Part shown: piece by piece, positions 1-7,668 of the stretch | How the letters are laid out: the number at the start of each line of letters is the position of its first letter | How positions within the stretch are numbered: position 1 is the stretch's first letter | Assembly: GCF_009935845.1 (NCBI RefSeq) | Contig: NZ_QWEK01000041.1 | Location: 1-32,428, forward strand | Direction: 5' to 3' | Source: Pseudoflavonifractor sp. 524-17 | GTDB taxonomy: Bacteria; Bacillota; Clostridia; Oscillospirales; Oscillospiraceae | DNA length: 32,428 bases | Notes under the pieces: model-generated | The model's database searches: none | Told to the model about the DNA's origin: nothing | The model's input: only the letters and a program-made list of their open reading frames with translations | Position numbers and translations under genes: made by a program

Positions 1-204
1 AACTGCTCTCCCTCAAGGCGCTTCGCTAGTATAACAGCTCTCCTCCTCTTTGTCAACTACTTTCTTCGACTTTTTCCGTTTTTTTCTCCTCCTCCATCTG
101 TCCCGCCTGTTTTTCGCTGTTCACCAGCCGAGAAGTTGAGGAATTGATAAAATCTGTAGAGAACGGTGAGGTTGCTTACACGTTACTAACAAATAAAAAT
201 AGAT

Positions 205-247
205 CATAAGAAATAAACTCCTAGAACCGTTGTGGCTCTAGGAGTTT
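205..247 (-). terminator. Terminator of the tRNA operon
   Basis: An 11-bp perfect stem (215-225 with 237-247, loop 226-236) lies 2 bases beyond the CCA end of the tRNA-Lys gene. On the minus strand it is followed by a T-rich run (TTTATTTCTTAT). Position and structure fit a rho-independent terminator for the five-tRNA transcript. Confidence 0.75.
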
Positions 248-249
248 AC

Positions 250-325
250 TGGTGACCCGTCGGAGATTCGAACTCCGGACCCATTGCTTAAAAGGCAATT
301 GCTCTGCCAGCTGAGCTAACGGGTC
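250..325 (-). tRNA. tRNA-Lys (TTT)
   Basis: Read on the minus strand it forms a complete cloverleaf: 7-bp acceptor stem GACCCGT/ACGGGTC, D arm starting TAGCTC, anticodon loop CTTTTAA (anticodon TTT), T arm with TTCGAAT, discriminator A and encoded CCA (250-252). It is the last gene of the five-tRNA operon and lies directly before the terminator hairpin. Confidence 0.97.
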
Positions 326-367
326 ACATCTATTTTTCCAACGGAGCTGCTGCACCGTTTCAAATTT

Positions 368-442
368 TGGCTGGGATGGCTGGGTTCGAACCAGCGAATG
401 CGGGAGTCAAAGTCCCGTGCCTTACCACTTGGCTACACCCCA
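368..442 (-). tRNA. tRNA-Gln (TTG)
   Basis: Minus-strand cloverleaf with acceptor TGGGGTG/CATCCCA (one G-U pair), anticodon loop CTTTGAC giving TTG, T loop TTCGAAC, discriminator G and encoded CCA (368-370). The U1-A72 acceptor pair is typical of bacterial tRNA-Gln. Confidence 0.97.
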
Positions 443-507
443 ATAGGAGCGCGGGCAAAGTGAGAAGGGCTGGAGCGGACGCCCCGGCCCTTCCACCTTG
501 AGTTGTA

Positions 508-584
508 TGGGGTGGGTAATGGGACTCGAACCCACGACCCTCGGAACCACAATCCGATGCTCTAACCAACTGAGCTACACCCAC
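508..584 (-). tRNA. tRNA-His (GTG)
   Basis: Minus-strand cloverleaf with acceptor GTGGGTG/TACCCAC, anticodon loop TTGTGGT giving GTG, T loop TTCGAGT, discriminator C and encoded CCA (508-510). The base before position 1 (585) supplies the His-specific extra G(-1), which pairs with discriminator C73, so the mature RNA probably starts at 585. Confidence 0.97.
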
Positions 585-625
585 CATATCGACAATATAA
601 CCCGGCTTCCCGCACACTGGGAAAA

Positions 626-702
<77 letters not shown>

Positions 703-705
703 ATA

Positions 706-779
706 TGGAGCGGGTGATGGGAATCGAACCCACGCGACCAGCTTGGAAGGCTGGGATTCTACCATTGAACTACACCCGC
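706..779 (-). tRNA. tRNA-Gly (TCC)
   Basis: Minus-strand cloverleaf with acceptor GCGGGTG/CACCCGC, anticodon loop CTTCCAA giving TCC, T loop TTCGATT, discriminator T and encoded CCA (706-708). It is the promoter-proximal gene of the tRNA operon, 36 bases downstream of the -10 box. Confidence 0.97.
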
Positions 780-815
780 ATGGGCCGCTGGCTTGTCAAC
801 AATGCCAGCTCGGAT

Positions 816-844
816 ATCATAGCATATCATGGGAATAATGTCAA
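816..844 (-). promoter_or_regulatory. Sigma-A promoter of the tRNA operon
   Basis: On the minus strand there is a perfect -35 TTGACA (839-844) and a -10 TATGAT (816-821) with a 17-base spacer. It lies just upstream of tRNA-Gly and is strong, as expected for stable RNA genes. Confidence 0.85.
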
Positions 845-852
845 CTGGATTT

Positions 853-914
853 TGCAAAAAATTTGACAGGATAGGGGAAGACCAGATCCGACATGGCGCC
901 GGCCCTCCCCTGTC
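853..914 (-). terminator. Probable terminator after the AI-2E-family gene
   Basis: On the minus strand GACAGG (909-914) can pair with CCTGTC (865-870). Partial G-rich/C-rich pairing lies inside and a T6 run (854-859) follows. It is an imperfect but GC-rich hairpin just after the stop codon of the transporter-like gene. Confidence 0.5.
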
Positions 915-920
915 TCAGTC

Positions 921-2051
921 TCAGCGTTCCTCTTCCGGCTCTGCCAGACGGCGGCGCACGTCCTGCTTCAGCAGGGTGTACACCACGGACGCCACCGGCA
1001 CGCTCAGCAGAATGCCTGGCAGGTCAAACAGGCCGCCGCCCACCGTCACTGCCGCCAGCACCCAGATTCCCGGCAGGCCGATGGAGGTCCCCACCACCCG
1101 CGGATAGATGGCGTTGCCCTCAATCTGCTGCAAAATACCCAGGAAGACCAGAAAGATCAGGGCTTTTACCGGGGAGACCATTACCAGCACAAAAGCGCCC
1201 AGAATCGCGCCCATATAGGCCCCCGCCACCGGGATCAGGGCCGATACCCCCACAATTACGCCCACCAGCGGGGCGTAATCCGCCTGGATAAACAGCATTC
1301 CAAGGGCGCACAGACCGCCCAGGATGCACGCCTCAGTCAGCTGGCCTGTGACAAAATTGGTAAATGTCTTCGCGGTGAGCTCCACCACCTCCAGGATCAC
1401 GGTGGAGATCCGCTTGGGCGCATAGGCCACCAGAACCCGGCGGCTCTGGCCCAGCAGCGTCTCCCGCCCCGCCAGCATATAGATGGAAAAGACTACCGCC
1501 AGCACCAAGGTCACCACCACCGAGATTACCGCGCTGGTGATCTCCATTACATGGGTCAGCGTGTTGCCCAAGGTCTGAAGGGTTTTGTTGAGCAGCTCCT
1601 GCAAATAAGAGGACAGCCCGGACAGGTCAATGGTATCCCACATTTCCAGGTTCAGGTATCCCAGCAGCTCATTGCCCCATCTCTGAAGGTTGTAGATATA
1701 TCCGCCCAGGCTGTTGGCAAACAGCTGGATACTCTCCACCAACTTGGGCAGCACAAAGGAAAAAATGGCCGCAATGACCAGCAACAGCAGCATATAAGCG
1801 CTCACCACCGCCAGGGGACGGCTCAGTTTGGCGGCTTTGCTCCGGCCCAATCCCCGGTCATACAGCCGGTAGAAGAACTCACAGGGGCGGTTGAGCACAA
1901 AGGCCAGGGCAAAGCCGATATACACCGGCTGCAGCAGCCCCAGCAGCTTCCCCAACAGCCCCAGCAGCGCATCAATTTTAACCAGGCACAGCACCAGCAC
2001 CACCGTATAGGTAATAATGAGCAAAATGCTCTTGAGCAGTTTTTTCTCCAT
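921..2051 (-). CDS. AI-2E family transporter-like membrane protein
   Basis: 376 aa, within the usual length of the AI-2E/PerM/YdbI family. Family members are polytopic inner-membrane proteins with about 7-8 helices; some are linked to autoinducer export or Na+/H+ exchange, and most have no proven substrate. Two closely spaced hydrophobic segments occupy residues 1-52, more follow near residues 80-105 and 180-200, and a very hydrophobic C-terminal half contains the family-like motifs ALIPVAGAYMGAILGAF and QQIEGNAIYPRVVG. The short charged tail ends EPEEER. The ATG at 2051 is preceded by GGAGG at 6 bases. It is monocistronic, with its own promoter at 2116-2144, and divergent from the Fe-S scaffold gene. 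The family call is firm; the substrate is unknown. Confidence 0.9.
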   Translation of the reverse strand: MEKKLLKSILLIITYTVVLVLCLVKIDALLGLLGKLLGLLQPVYIGFALAFVLNRPCEFFYRLYDRGLGRSKAAKLSRPLAVVSAYMLLLLVIAAIFSFVLPKLVESIQLFANSLGGYIYNLQRWGNELLGYLNLEMWDTIDLSGLSSYLQELLNKTLQTLGNTLTHVMEITSAVISVVVTLVLAVVFSIYMLAGRETLLGQSRRVLVAYAPKRISTVILEVVELTAKTFTNFVTGQLTEACILGGLCALGMLFIQADYAPLVGVIVGVSALIPVAGAYMGAILGAFVLVMVSPVKALIFLVFLGILQQIEGNAIYPRVVGTSIGLPGIWVLAAVTVGGGLFDLPGILLSVPVASVVYTLLKQDVRRRLAEPEEER

Positions 2052-2115
2052 GGAATTCCTCCCACTTTATCATAGGCTCTGCTTTTCCTCATCCCCTGCC
2101 TCTTCTCTGCCACTC

Positions 2116-2144
2116 ACTATACCATTCCCTCCCAGTTCCGTCAA
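2116..2144 (-). promoter_or_regulatory. Sigma-A promoter for the AI-2E-family gene
   Basis: On the minus strand -35 TTGACG (2139-2144) and -10 TATAGT (2116-2121) are separated by 17 bases. They lie about 65 bases upstream of the ATG at 2051 and back to back with the plus-strand promoter at 2180-2208. Confidence 0.7.
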
Positions 2145-2179
2145 TGTATTTGGGGAATTTTCCACTGGTGGCGGAGCGC

Positions 2180-2208
2180 TTGACATTCTCTCCCGTCTTT
2201 TTTATAAT
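2180..2208 (+). promoter_or_regulatory. Perfect-consensus sigma-A promoter for the Fe-S scaffold gene
   Basis: TTGACA (2180-2185), a 17-base spacer, then TATAAT (2203-2208): an exact match to the sigma-A/sigma-70 consensus in both boxes and in spacing. The start codon follows 40 bases later. Confidence 0.9.
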
Positions 2209-2248
2209 GGTCAGTATACAAATTGATTTTTGCGGGAAGGTATCAGAT

Positions 2249-2677
2249 ATGTACACCGACAAGGTAATGGACTATTTTCAGCACCCCAGAAATGTGGGCG
2301 CCCTGGAAAATCCAGACGCGGTTGGGGTGGCCGGTAACCCTAAATGCGGCGATATCATGCAGATCACCCTGCGGGTAGAGGGCAATATCATCACCGATGT
2401 GGGCTTTAAAACTTTCGGCTGCGGCGCCGCCATTGCCACCAGTTCCATGGCTACCGAGATGATCAAGGGCCGCACGGTGGAGGAGGCCTTCACCCTCACT
2501 AACGAGCAGGTGGCCCACGCACTAGGCGGACTGCCTGTCCACAAGATGCACTGCTCTGTCCTGGCAGAGCAGGCCATCAAGGCCGCCATTGGAGACTACT
2601 ACGTCCGCCAGGGAATTCTGGATCTGTCGGAGGTGAAGGTCTACGACGCTCCGGAAGAGGCCGTCCCAGAGGAATAG
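2249..2677 (+). CDS. IscU/NifU-type iron-sulfur cluster scaffold protein
   Basis: 142 aa, the normal size for an IscU/NifU N-terminal-domain protein that assembles Fe-S clusters from cysteine-desulfurase sulfur and hands them to apo-proteins in the cytoplasm. The three ligand cysteines are present in GNPKCGD, FGCGAA and HCSVLAEQA, and the N-terminus MYTDKVMDYFQHPRNVG is typical. The ATG at 2249 is preferred because GGGAAGG lies 8 bases upstream and the promoter -10 ends at 2208; an in-frame ATG at 2144 lies upstream of the promoter and would not be transcribed. No iscS/nifS or iscR is adjacent, so its sulfur donor lies elsewhere. A strong terminator follows, making it monocistronic. Confidence 0.93.
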   Translation: MYTDKVMDYFQHPRNVGALENPDAVGVAGNPKCGDIMQITLRVEGNIITDVGFKTFGCGAAIATSSMATEMIKGRTVEEAFTLTNEQVAHALGGLPVHKMHCSVLAEQAIKAAIGDYYVRQGILDLSEVKVYDAPEEAVPEE

Positions 2678-2702
2678 CCGCCCCTTTCACAGACAGTAAA
2701 GC

Positions 2703-2740
2703 CCGCCCGCCTGTCGGCCAAGACAGGCGGGCGGTTTTTT
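2703..2740 (+). terminator. Intrinsic terminator after the Fe-S scaffold gene
   Basis: A 13-bp perfect GC-rich stem (2703-2715 with 2722-2734), a 6-base loop and a T6 tract (2735-2740). It lies between two convergent genes. On the minus strand the hairpin could also slow transcription leaving rsfS, but the T run there is poor. Confidence 0.92.
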
Positions 2741-2741
2741 G

Positions 2742-3101
2742 TCAGTTGGCGGCCAGTACGCCACTGATATCCACTTCCTTGGCGTCAGACCACAGCCGCT
2801 CCAGGTCGTAGAACTTTCTTGCCTCGTCCATAAACACGTGGACCACCACGCTGGAGAAGTCCAGCAGGATCCAGCCGCCCTCCCGGTGGCCCTCCACATG
2901 GTGGGGGGGCTCGCCCTGGTCCTTGAGCATTTTTTCGCAGGTATCCGCCAGTGCCTTCACCTGGGTGGTAGAGGCGGCGGTACACAGCACGAAGTAGTCG
3001 GCCAGCGTTGTCAGGTGACCTGTCTCCAAAACCTTGATATCCTGACCCTTCTTGCTGTCCAAGGCTTTGGCGGCGGCCAACGCCAGTTCATAGGGCATCA
3101 T
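2742..3101 (-). CDS. rsfS: Ribosomal silencing factor RsfS
   Basis: 119 aa, the usual RsfS/Iojap length. RsfS binds ribosomal protein uL14 and blocks joining of the subunits when nutrients run low. Family signatures visible are DIKVLETGHLTTLADYFVLC, EGHREGGWILLDF, VVHVF and FYDLERLW. The ATG at 3101 is chosen because AAAGGAG lies 8 bases upstream; an in-frame TTG at 3107 is only 2 bases from the ribosome-binding site. It is the last gene of the minus-strand housekeeping operon, 21 bases after the LCP gene, matching the nadD-yqeK-(LCP)-rsfS order known from Firmicutes. Confidence 0.95.
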   Translation of the reverse strand: MMPYELALAAAKALDSKKGQDIKVLETGHLTTLADYFVLCTAASTTQVKALADTCEKMLKDQGEPPHHVEGHREGGWILLDFSSVVVHVFMDEARKFYDLERLWSDAKEVDISGVLAAN

Positions 3102-3122
3102 AGACAACTCTCCTTTTTCTTA

Positions 3123-4721
3123 TCAATTCAAAGACTCCGGCGGGGGCGCCACTTCCCCTTCCGAGGGATCCGGCGCCGCCGGGGGCAGGGTCTCTGCCGG
3201 GGGCGCGGAGGTGGGGTCCGGAGCCGGTTCCGGCGTGGGCACAGGCTCGGAGGTAACCTCCGGCGCCGGGGTGGGCGCCGGGTCCGGAGTCGGACTGGGA
3301 TCCGGCTCAGGCGCTACGCTGGGCAGAACGGCGGGATCCGGCAGCTGTGTCGGGACGGGAGGCTCCGGCGTCTGGGGCCTCTGAGTGGCGGGCGGGCGGG
3401 TCACGTCCGGCTCATCCGGAGCGTCCGGCTCCTGGCTGGCCGGCGGGGTGGGATCTGGCCGGTAGGTCGTCTGCGCCCCCCCGGGCCGGCTGCTACCGCC
3501 TGTTCCGCCGCCGGCCTTTGTGTCCTCCACATAGCCGGTGGACGAGTAGATTCGCCCGCTGCTGTCCACCCCCATGATATCCAGCTCACCGAACTCCAGA
3601 TCGCTTGTATAGGGGTTAAAGCACTCATTCACCAGCCCCATCAGCTCATCCGCCACCGGGGTGACGTAGGACTGGTAGTTGCCATAGGTCCTGCTGTATA
3701 CTGACTGCCCCTCGTTGGGCATGGTCATAAAGCTGACATTTTCCATCTTCAGCCCGCCGAAGATGGCCTTTTCCGCAAACCAGGCCAGGTTGTTGATGCT
3801 CAGATCCGTGGATACGTTGTCTGTAAAAACCTTGGCCAGCTGGTTTACTTTGGTCATGTTTTCAATCTTCAGACACTGGGCCACCACTTCCTTCAAAAAG
3901 GCCTGCTGGGTCTTAATGCGGCCCAGGTCGCCGTCGGGATAGCCATAGCGCCGGTCGTTGTCGTGGCGGTAGCGGATAACCCCCATGGCCTGACTGCCGC
4001 TGAGCTTCTGGTACCCCTTGTTGATGTGGATATGCAGGTTTTGGGTGGGGTCGTCATAATTCATATTGCGGGGCACGTCAAAATACACGCCGCCGATGGC
4101 GTCCACCAGCTCGCCTACCGCGTCCCACTCCACCACCACCTGGAAATCGGGCACAAAGCCCACCAGCTGGCTGATCTCTTTCTTAAGGGCGTCAATGCCC
4201 TCCTCGCCGCCGTTATAGTAATTATAGACGGAGTTGATGCGTTTAATATCCCAGGGCACGTTGACCATGGTGTCCCGGGGGATGCTCATTACATTGAGCT
4301 TCTGGTTGGGCACGTCGTAGGCCGCCAGCAGAATGGTGTCGGTGTTGCCCCCGCCGCCGGTGTCCCGGCCGATGACTAAGAAGGTAAAAAAGTCCGTCTT
4401 CCGGTCCGATTTGGTCCGGTCCGGGCGCTGGAAATTGATATCCTCCCCGCTGACCTGGGGCAGCTCTGGGACGTCGGGGATAGCGGGCAGCTCCGGCTTG
4501 CGGGCGAACAGCCGCCAAGCCACTACAAGGCTGATCAGAATGACCGCCAGCACCCCGGCAATGATAATCAGCGCCCACAGCACCGTTTCCTGCGGGGTCA
4601 ATTTTTTCTTTGACCTAGTCTCCTTTGCTCCCTCAGAGGCGCGCCGCCTCTTCTCGCGCTGGGACGGCTTCCTTTGCAGCCGCGCGCCCCCCCGCCGGTT
4701 GTCTTTCTTGTCCGATTCCAT
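3123..4721 (-). CDS. LytR-CpsA-Psr (LCP) family cell-wall glycopolymer transferase
   Basis: 532 aa. LCP enzymes move undecaprenyl-phosphate-linked glycopolymers such as teichoic acid or capsule onto peptidoglycan outside the membrane. A basic cytoplasmic N-terminus (residues 1-45) is followed by one transmembrane helix (about 47-69) and an extracellular LCP domain (about 110-300). Conserved motifs include LVIGRDTGGGGNTD, MSIPRDTMV and the Arg/Asp-rich segment YRHDNDRRYGYPDGDLGRIK. The last ~130 residues are an extreme Pro/Thr/Glu-rich tail, probably a wall-spanning unstructured spacer. The ATG at 4721 lies 8 bases after the stop of nadD-yqeK with only a weak ribosome-binding site, so coupling to the upstream gene is likely. 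Confidence 0.92.
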   Translation of the reverse strand: MESDKKDNRRGGARLQRKPSQREKRRRASEGAKETRSKKKLTPQETVLWALIIIAGVLAVILISLVVAWRLFARKPELPAIPDVPELPQVSGEDINFQRPDRTKSDRKTDFFTFLVIGRDTGGGGNTDTILLAAYDVPNQKLNVMSIPRDTMVNVPWDIKRINSVYNYYNGGEEGIDALKKEISQLVGFVPDFQVVVEWDAVGELVDAIGGVYFDVPRNMNYDDPTQNLHIHINKGYQKLSGSQAMGVIRYRHDNDRRYGYPDGDLGRIKTQQAFLKEVVAQCLKIENMTKVNQLAKVFTDNVSTDLSINNLAWFAEKAIFGGLKMENVSFMTMPNEGQSVYSRTYGNYQSYVTPVADELMGLVNECFNPYTSDLEFGELDIMGVDSSGRIYSSTGYVEDTKAGGGTGGSSRPGGAQTTYRPDPTPPASQEPDAPDEPDVTRPPATQRPQTPEPPVPTQLPDPAVLPSVAPEPDPSPTPDPAPTPAPEVTSEPVPTPEPAPDPTSAPPAETLPPAAPDPSEGEVAPPPESLN

Positions 4722-4729
4722 ACTGTCTC

Positions 4730-5929
4730 TTAGTCTCGCTTTCTGTCACGCAGCCAATCCCGTGCCTCCAGGGTATTGCGGTGGACCGGCTGGCGCCGCT
4801 CCTGCATATCCTGAATGCTCATCTCGCACCCCAGCAGCACCGCCGCCTCAAGGTCCGTATAAGCCAGCGCCCGCATCCGGTCCACTCCCTCAAAGGACCG
4901 GCAGGGCTCGATATAGTCCGCCGTGTAGAGGATCTGCTCCAGCAGGGTCATGTCCGCCTTTCCGGTGGTATGCCAGTAGATGGCCTCATAGATATCCTCC
5001 GGCATACCGAACTCATACTTGGCGATGGCCGCCCCTGTTTTGGCGTGGAGCAGCTTGACGGCCTGCTGCTCCAATTCATCCAGTACGATACCATACTTTC
5101 GGCATAATTGCAACTGCTCCTCCCCCTCCAGATACTTGGTGCAGTCGTGGAGGATCCCTGCCCGGCGGGCCTTCTCCGGGTCCGCGCCCCAGTGCTCCGC
5201 CAGACGCACCGCCTCCTCCTCCGTGCCCCGGATGTGGGGGACCCGCTTGGCCCGCACCATAGAGTAGGAGCAGGCCCGCAGCTGCGCGTCGTCCAGATTT
5301 TTCAGATCCGCGCAGGTCCCATAGAGCCTGCGGCGCAAAATATAGCCATATACCGCCGGACACAGGTACTTCCCGCCCTCTCCCGCAGCCAGCCTCTCCC
5401 GCAGCTGGGTGGAGGACACCTCAATAATCTGGGGCAGCTGAATGGTCTGCACCTGGGCGCCGTAGGTATTATGTAAATACTTCGCCTGCACCGCCAGCAA
5501 TTCCCCACAGTCGGACTGCGTTCTGGCAAAGGCGGCAATATGGGCGATGGACAGCACCGTCTCAGCCTCGTGCCAGTGCTGGAGCGTAAGGAACATATCC
5601 ATCCCCACCAGAAACCACAGCTCTGCCTGGGGATATTCCTCCTTCAGCTGCCGCAGGGTGTCGGAGGTATAGCTCCTGCCTCCCCGGCGGATCTCCATAT
5701 CCCGGACCTCCACCCTGCCGGGGCACATCAGATGGTCCGCCATCAGCGCCGTCATGGCCAGCCGGTCCTCCGGGGCGGGGGTCCCTGCCGGCATATCCTT
5801 GTGGGGCGGGGCCGCCGCCGGAATGAGCAGCAGCTTATCCAGCCCCAGCGCCTCCAGGGCGAAGCGGGCCGCTGCCATGTGTCCCAGGTGGGGCGGATTA
5901 AAGGTTCCGCCATAAATCCCGATTTTCAT
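4730..5929 (-). CDS. nadD: NadD-YqeK fusion: nicotinate-nucleotide adenylyltransferase plus HD-domain hydrolase
   Basis: 399 aa, the sum of two proteins that are separate in Bacillus. Residues 1 to about 203 are NadD, which joins ATP and nicotinate mononucleotide to make deamido-NAD. It shows the nucleotidyltransferase motif GGTFNPPHLGH and the later VSSTQLRERL. From about residue 205 on is a YqeK-type HD domain with the metal-binding GILHDCTKY and the downstream IYWHTTGK and YTADYIEP; characterised YqeK proteins are symmetrical Ap4A hydrolases. No stop or frameshift separates them. A purine-rich AAAGGGTG lies before the ATG. The gene keeps the yhbY-nadD-yqeK-rsfS order and sits 8 bases before the LCP gene. 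Confidence 0.93.
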   Translation of the reverse strand: MKIGIYGGTFNPPHLGHMAAARFALEALGLDKLLLIPAAAPPHKDMPAGTPAPEDRLAMTALMADHLMCPGRVEVRDMEIRRGGRSYTSDTLRQLKEEYPQAELWFLVGMDMFLTLQHWHEAETVLSIAHIAAFARTQSDCGELLAVQAKYLHNTYGAQVQTIQLPQIIEVSSTQLRERLAAGEGGKYLCPAVYGYILRRRLYGTCADLKNLDDAQLRACSYSMVRAKRVPHIRGTEEEAVRLAEHWGADPEKARRAGILHDCTKYLEGEEQLQLCRKYGIVLDELEQQAVKLLHAKTGAAIAKYEFGMPEDIYEAIYWHTTGKADMTLLEQILYTADYIEPCRSFEGVDRMRALAYTDLEAAVLLGCEMSIQDMQERRQPVHRNTLEARDWLRDRKRD

Positions 5930-5994
5930 CGCAAAGCACCCTTTCCCGGCCGGGTCCGCCCGGCCGTTGGTCTTGTTTTCATGCCGGTTTCCCG

Positions 5995-6309
5995 CTACTT
6001 TTTCCCCTTGACCAATACGATGGGATTTTTCAGGTCCTTCTTATGGCTTTGACGGTAGAGGACAAACTTTGTTCCAATCACCTGCACCACCTCCGCCCGG
6101 GCCGCTTTGGCCAAGGCCTCCGCCGCCTCCCGCGCAGAGAGCATGGTGTTGTCCAGCACCCGGCCCTTGATGAGCTCCCGGGCCTCCAGGGCCTGGTTCA
6201 CCTGCGCAATCAGATTCTCGCCGATGCCCTCCTTGCCCACCTGCACGATGGTATCAATTCCGTTGGCCAGGCCCCGCAGCTGGGCCCGCTGTTTGCTTGT
6301 CAAATCCAA
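5995..6309 (-). CDS. yhbY: YhbY family RNA-binding (CRM domain) protein
   Basis: 104 aa. A single CRM-domain protein that binds pre-50S ribosomal particles and helps ribosome assembly. The motifs LTSKQRAQLRGLA, VQVGKEGI and VIGTKFVLYRQSHK fit the family. The start is not ATG: two in-frame TTG codons exist at 6315 and 6309. TTG-6309 has GGAG 8 bases upstream, whereas TTG-6315 is only 2 bases from it, so 6309 is preferred. It lies 30 bases after rdgB and 65 before nadD in the same operon. Confidence 0.9.
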   Translation of the reverse strand: MDLTSKQRAQLRGLANGIDTIVQVGKEGIGENLIAQVNQALEARELIKGRVLDNTMLSAREAAEALAKAARAEVVQVIGTKFVLYRQSHKKDLKNPIVLVKGKK

Positions 6310-6339
6310 ACTCAATTCTCCTTTTGCGGCCTGCCGCCT

Positions 6340-6933
6340 CTATTTGTTCTCCTGATATTCTTTCAGCCTCTGGCAAAACGCCGCCAGCGCCCGGCCCCGG
6401 TGGGAAATGGCGTTTTTCTCCTCCGCGGTCAGCTGGGCGAAGGTCTTCTTCTCCTCCGGCAGGAAAAAGACGGGGTCGTAGCCGAAGCCCTCCGTCCCCC
6501 GGGGGGCATAGGCCAAAGTGCCGGCGCACTCCCCCCGCGCCTCAATCTTGTCCCCATTGGGGAAGCAGCAGCAGATGGCGGAGACAAACCGGCACCGCCG
6601 GTCCAGCTGCCCGCGCATATTCTCCAGTAGCAGGCGGTACCGCCCGGCGTCGTCCAGGTCCGGCCCGCCGTACCGGGCGGAGTACACCCCCGGCGCGCCT
6701 CCCAAGGCGTCCACGCACAGGCCGGAGTCGTCCGCCACCGAAGGCAGCCCGCTGGCCTGCATCACCGCCCTCGCCTTCAGCAGGGCATTTTCCTCAAAGG
6801 TGGATCCGGTCTCCTCCACCTCCACGTCCACGCCGGCCTCGGTCTCGGAGAGGACCTCCACCCCCAGCCCGGACAAGATCTCCTGTAATTCTCCCAGCTT
6901 TTTTGGATTTTTGCTGGCTAATACCAATTTCAT
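6340..6933 (-). CDS. rdgB: RdgB/HAM1 family non-canonical purine NTP pyrophosphatase
   Basis: 197 aa, normal for the ITPase family. It hydrolyses XTP, ITP and dITP to the monophosphate, keeping deaminated purines out of DNA and RNA. Family motifs visible: LVLASKNPKKLGELQ near the N-terminus, TFEENALLKA, VADDSGLCVDAL, PGVYSARYGG, EGFGYDPVFFLPE and the C-terminal SHRGRAL. The start at 6933 forms an ATGA overlap with the rph stop codon, pointing to translational coupling. The rph-rdgB pairing is common in Firmicutes. Confidence 0.95.
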   Translation of the reverse strand: MKLVLASKNPKKLGELQEILSGLGVEVLSETEAGVDVEVEETGSTFEENALLKARAVMQASGLPSVADDSGLCVDALGGAPGVYSARYGGPDLDDAGRYRLLLENMRGQLDRRCRFVSAICCCFPNGDKIEARGECAGTLAYAPRGTEGFGYDPVFFLPEEKKTFAQLTAEEKNAISHRGRALAAFCQRLKEYQENK

Positions 6934-7655
6934 TTTTCTTCTCCTCCCAATACCTGTCTCTGAATGGCCTGAAGCGCCCCAATGCCTTTGGCGCACAAAT
7001 CCACCAGGGAGCGCTGCTCCGCAACGGTGAAGGGCCGGCCCTCCCCGGTGCCCTGGAGCTCCACCAGCTCCCCCTCCCCGGTCATCACGCAGTTCAGGTC
7101 CACCTGGGCACCGGAGTCCTCCTCATAGCACAGGTCCAGCAGGGCCTCGTCCCCCACAATGCCGGCGGACACCGCCGCCACGCAGGTTTTTAAGGGCATT
7201 TGGGCCAGCACTCCGTCCTGCACCAGCTTCCACAGGGCCAGGCTCAGGGCTACAAAGCCGCCGGTCACGGAGGCGGTGCGGGTCCCCCCGTCTCCCTGGA
7301 GCACATCACAGTCCACGGTAATGGTCCGCTCCCCCAGCCCCCGCATGTCTACACAGGCCCGCAGGGAGCGGCCGATAAGCCGCTGAATCTCCGCCGACCG
7401 GGGGGAGAGCTTCAGCTTCGAAACGTCCCGGCGGCTGCGCGTCCGGTTGGCCCGGGGAAGCATGGAGTACTCCGCCGTCACCCAGCCACAGCCCTCCGCC
7501 ACATGGGGCGGCGCGCCCTCCGCCACACTGGCGGTACACAGCACCTGGGTATTCCCGCAGCGGATCAGGCAGGACCCCTCGGCAAACTTATTTACGTTGG
7601 GAATGATCTCCACAGGCCGCAGCTCATCCGGCCGGCGGCCGTCCACTCTTACCAT
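6930..7655 (-). CDS. rph: Ribonuclease PH
   Basis: 241 aa, normal length. A phosphorolytic 3'-5' exoribonuclease that trims tRNA 3' ends and other RNAs. Conserved stretches: the N-terminal [63 protein letters not shown] and the C-terminal [12 protein letters not shown]. The ATG at 7655 is chosen over 7676 because AGGAGGG lies 7 bases upstream of it and it keeps the family N-terminus. It lies 13 bases after ftsY and overlaps rdgB by 4 bases. Confidence 0.95.
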   Translation of the reverse strand: MVRVDGRRPDELRPVEIIPNVNKFAEGSCLIRCGNTQVLCTASVAEGAPPHVAEGCGWVTAEYSMLPRANRTRSRRDVSKLKLSPRSAEIQRLIGRSLRACVDMRGLGERTITVDCDVLQGDGGTRTASVTGGFVALSLALWKLVQDGVLAQMPLKTCVAAVSAGIVGDEALLDLCYEEDSGAQVDLNCVMTGEGELVELQGTGEGRPFTVAEQRSLVDLCAKGIGALQAIQRQVLGGEEK

Positions 7656-7668
7656 ATCCGCACCCTCC

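Noticed and set aside
3123-3540. Repetitive GC-rich stretch that could be mistaken for a DNA repeat array or CRISPR
   Set aside because: It encodes the Pro/Thr/Glu-rich C-terminal tail of the LCP protein in frame; there are no regular repeats with unique spacers.
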